In this document: piece after piece, positions 61,686 to 64,000 of the stretch
Position numbering within the stretch: position 1 is the stretch's first letter
Layout: each line of letters begins with the position of its first letter
DNA from: Jilunia laotingensis
GTDB lineage: Bacteria; Bacteroidota; Bacteroidia; Bacteroidales; Bacteroidaceae
Reading direction: 5' to 3'
DNA: 64,000 bases
NCBI RefSeq assembly: GCF_014385165.1
Contig: NZ_JACRTF010000001.1
Location: forward strand, 682,001-746,000
The notes under the pieces: generated by a model
Seen by the model: the letters and a program-made list of their open reading frames with translations, nothing else
The model's database searches: none
Told to the model about the DNA's origin: nothing
Program-made: the position numbers and the translations under genes

Positions 61686-63162
61686 TTTTATTTATTTTCT
61701 TTATTATTATCTGCTTTATTCCAATCTTCTTATTTAAATGATAATAAGACAAATACAAGCTCACCATAAATACAAAGGCTGCAAATATATATTTTATCCA
61801 TATATTTTCCACAGATTGTATATAAAACGCCACAATAGACAATGCTAATATACTCAAAAATAATTTCTTGAAACTTTTTTGAAATCCAAAGTTAAAAAAC
61901 AGACTACATATGATATATATTCCAATAAAATGAATTATATAATAAATAAAAAAGGCAACACCAAGGCCTTCAATTCCCAACCAATTATACCCAGTAATAT
62001 TTAAAACCAAATAAGTTGAATTAAAAAATATTGCCGTACAAATAAATATTTGGCTTTTCCCTTTAGCCAGTAAAACATATCCCATAGCCCAAGATGCAAT
62101 TTTAAAGATATTCCCCAACATAGCCCAATTCACATAAGTAACAGCATTGAGAAAACTTTTTGAATAAAGTATTCTAATCGCAACTGGCATTAAAAATAAT
62201 GCTATAATTATAATTGGTGAAGCTATCAATATACCTATTTCGGCTTGTTTGTTTACTTCATCTTTAATTCTTAAATTATCTTTGTTTACTGCAGCCAAAC
62301 GTGGATAATAATCAGTCGCCATAGCAGTGAATATCAATCCAAAATAGCCCTCAGAAATTGAAAAACCAGCTTGAAAAATTCCTGCATCTATAATCCCTCC
62401 TTTTTGTGTTATATAAGCTTTTAAGATGTACCCAGCAATAATAGCCAATGATCCGCTAAACATCATAGCTATACCTAACTTAATCAGTCCCAAACCGTGC
62501 CCCAAAGATTTCAAAAAGGGTTCATTCACTTTTACCGTTTTTATCTTCTTGGCATAAACCGAAGAAAATATGAGTGTACAAACTGCCGAAATAATAATAG
62601 ACGGCACAATGCCATTATAAGAAAATAAATAGAAAAGGGGGATCGACAATAGTAAACCGACAAATGAACCAATCATTCCCGATTTAGCCATATAACCAAT
62701 TTTCCGCATTCCTTGCAAAGCAGCTAATTGTCCTGAACTTAAGGCTGCAAAAAACAGAACCACAGATAACCATATAAAAGACCATGTATATTCTTTATTA
62801 CCAAAAGTCCATTGGCTTAGATGAGAAGCTAGTAGTAATGTGACTATAAATCCCAAAAGCCCTGTTAGAAGCAACCAACGTTGCAAAGTTTTCAATATAC
62901 GAGAGACTTTTACAATATCACCACTCCCTGCAGCCTCTGAAATTTCCTTTACCGCACTGGAGTTTATCCCCAAGCCTGTAATCGTTTTTAAAACATCTAA
63001 AGTAGAATTCAACATTCCAAATAATCCGATCCCCGTAGGACCTAGCAGTACAGCAAGAATTTTGGATTTAATGATATTTATCAATATATTAAAGATCTGC
63101 ACGCCTCCAAATATACTGGTTGCTTTGAATATTTGGCGATAGGTTGACTGTTGATTTGTCAT
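61669..63162 (-). CDS. wzx: Wzx-type polysaccharide flippase (PST family)
   Basis: 497 residues with about 12-14 membrane helices, opening STYRQIFKATSIFGGVQIFN with ILLGPTGIGLFG shortly after, typical of O-antigen flippases. It carries undecaprenyl-linked glycan units across the inner membrane. Very AT-rich. A C-terminal basic tail follows (KKIGIKQIIIKKINKNGKRF). Upstream promoter overlaps the divergent glycosyltransferase promoter. The symbol is by family. Confidence 0.88.
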   Translation of the reverse strand: MTNQQSTYRQIFKATSIFGGVQIFNILINIIKSKILAVLLGPTGIGLFGMLNSTLDVLKTITGLGINSSAVKEISEAAGSGDIVKVSRILKTLQRWLLLTGLLGFIVTLLLASHLSQWTFGNKEYTWSFIWLSVVLFFAALSSGQLAALQGMRKIGYMAKSGMIGSFVGLLLSIPLFYLFSYNGIVPSIIISAVCTLIFSSVYAKKIKTVKVNEPFLKSLGHGLGLIKLGIAMMFSGSLAIIAGYILKAYITQKGGIIDAGIFQAGFSISEGYFGLIFTAMATDYYPRLAAVNKDNLRIKDEVNKQAEIGILIASPIIIIALFLMPVAIRILYSKSFLNAVTYVNWAMLGNIFKIASWAMGYVLLAKGKSQIFICTAIFFNSTYLVLNITGYNWLGIEGLGVAFFIYYIIHFIGIYIICSLFFNFGFQKSFKKLFLSILALSIVAFYIQSVENIWIKYIFAAFVFMVSLYLSYYHLNKKIGIKQIIIKKINKNGKRF

Positions 63163-63188
63163 CTAATTAAAAAGTTCATTTACCTCCA

Positions 63189-63219
63189 CAAAAATATGAC
63201 GTATAAGTTAAATAACAAA
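63189..63219 (-). promoter_or_regulatory. Promoter of the flippase-acyltransferase operon
   Basis: Minus strand TTTG (63216-63219), 19 bases, TATTTTTG (63189-63196): full consensus, about 26 bases from the flippase ATG. Confidence 0.75.
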
Positions 63220-63228
63220 GCAAATTAT

Positions 63229-63236
63229 TATCTTTG
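63229..63236 (+). promoter_or_regulatory. -7 box of the glycosyltransferase gene
   Basis: TATCTTTG fits TAnnTTTG and ends five bases before ATG 63242, so the predicted transcript starts at or next to the start codon. The -33 half is weak. Confidence 0.5.
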
Positions 63237-63241
63237 TTCCC

Positions 63242-64000
63242 ATGAATGTAAAATTAAGCTTCATTATACCGTTTTATGGTAATGCAAACAAGGAACTATT
63301 AAATCGCTGTATTAAATCCATTAAAAATCAAGGAATAAAAGACAGTGATTATGAAATTATCATTGCAAATGATAACGGAAGAGGTTTAGGTGGAGCACGC
63401 AATATTGGCCTGAGCCAAGCAATAGGCAAATACATTATTTTTATAGATGCAGATGATTACATTTTCCAAGACAGTCTGCTTAAATGCTTAGCACTTATAG
63501 AAATCCATGAGCCAGACATCCTCTCCTTCGGTCTCAGAAAGGTCATTATCAACCAAAGCAAATTAACTCTTGAAAAGAGATTTTCATATTCAACATATCT
63601 TTCAGGTGCTGAATATATGAGTTCCCACAATTTTACAGGAAGTGCATGCCGGCATATATTTCGTAAAGAATTTATATCTTCTTTTAGATTTGCAGAAAAC
63701 CGATACCATGAAGATGAAGACTTTGTCGCAAAAGCATATTGCTTTGCACAAAAAACAATTATCACGGATTATCCGGTTTACGCTTATTGTTGCCAGCAAC
63801 AATCTATTACAAGTACACAAACAAAGGAAACGCAAACAAAACGGATAAACGACTTTCATGCCATGTTGATGCGAATTGATCATTTATTAAAAACAGAAGA
63901 GTTGATCTCTCAGATTTCTCAAAACGCGTTAACTCGTAGATTAAATTTCCTTACTATAGATTACATACGACAATTAAGAAGGAATAAACTCAGCATAATG
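63242..64000 (+). CDS. Family 2 glycosyltransferase, N-terminal part (3' end outside window)
   Basis: 253 codons from ATG 63242, still open at base 64000. GT-A fold: FIIPFYGNAN at the start, EIIIANDNGRGLGGARNIGL, and the DxD motif in FIDADDYIF. Later ENRYHEDEDFVAKAYCFA holds the ED of the acceptor site. It adds a sugar to the growing glycan. Divergent from the flippase; the rest of the locus lies outside the window. Confidence 0.92.
   Translation, partial: MNVKLSFIIPFYGNANKELLNRCIKSIKNQGIKDSDYEIIIANDNGRGLGGARNIGLSQAIGKYIIFIDADDYIFQDSLLKCLALIEIHEPDILSFGLRKVIINQSKLTLEKRFSYSTYLSGAEYMSSHNFTGSACRHIFRKEFISSFRFAENRYHEDEDFVAKAYCFAQKTIITDYPVYAYCCQQQSITSTQTKETQTKRINDFHAMLMRIDHLLKTEELISQISQNALTRRLNFLTIDYIRQLRRNKLSIM

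Overview
The window reads as the chromosome of a gut Bacteroides (order Bacteroidales). The evidence is a moderately AT-rich genome, repeated TTTG-N19-21-TAnnTTTG promoters (the Bacteroides primary sigma signature), a periplasmic propeller/AraC regulator, a fucosidase plus serine-type sulfatase pair, PorT-like barrels and C-terminal sorting-like domains, and the start of a capsule-type glycan locus. I did not assign a species. No insertion sequence, phage, plasmid origin or CRISPR array was found.

Layout. 1-3.7 kb: the end of a COG2509-type flavoprotein, a LuxR-type regulator whose receiver looks degenerate, and a TonB-dependent receptor. 3.7-4.0 kb: a 22-bp-period tandem repeat. 4.0-7.9 kb (minus): metA, a U32 protein and a zinc-ribbon membrane protein form one operon. 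8-9 kb: a PorT-like barrel and an 8Fe-8S ferredoxin. 9-15.2 kb: a sulfatase/GH29 fucosidase operon faces a propeller-AraC one-component regulator. 15.3-20.1 kb (minus): housekeeping genes aspC, ribBA, an LptF/LptG permease and a START-like protein. 20.3-20.4 kb: tRNA-CAU.

20.8-30.8 kb is the most interesting block, a complete high-affinity K+ uptake (Kdp) locus in Bacteroidota style. It holds two very short membrane ORFs (a recognisable KdpF and an unrecognised 31-residue one), kdpA, kdpB, kdpC, an outer-membrane barrel, a stand-alone KdpD sensor domain and a separate histidine kinase. The regulator beside it is NtrC-type, not KdpE. A -24/-12-like sequence lies upstream of the operon where no TAnnTTTG box is visible, with an inverted repeat about 100-145 bp further upstream. 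This suggests sigma-54 control of potassium uptake.

30.9-43 kb: a YitT membrane protein, a 2066-residue GLUG-repeat surface protein, a four-domain sulfur-trafficking fusion (CoA-disulfide reductase/rhodanese/TusA/DsrE) with a MarR regulator, a lipoprotein and a barrel. 43-49.6 kb (minus): an operon with a 5'-nucleotidase split into two genes, a serine hydrolase, and its GH3 N-acetylglucosaminidase-fused paralogue. 49.7-54.8 kb: rplS, a 1021-residue secreted protein with a T9SS-like C-terminal domain, and a ROK glucokinase. 54.9-60.7 kb: a five-gene MacAB-TolC-like export operon. 60.9-64 kb: an AT-rich glycan locus with an acyltransferase, a flippase and a glycosyltransferase running off the end.
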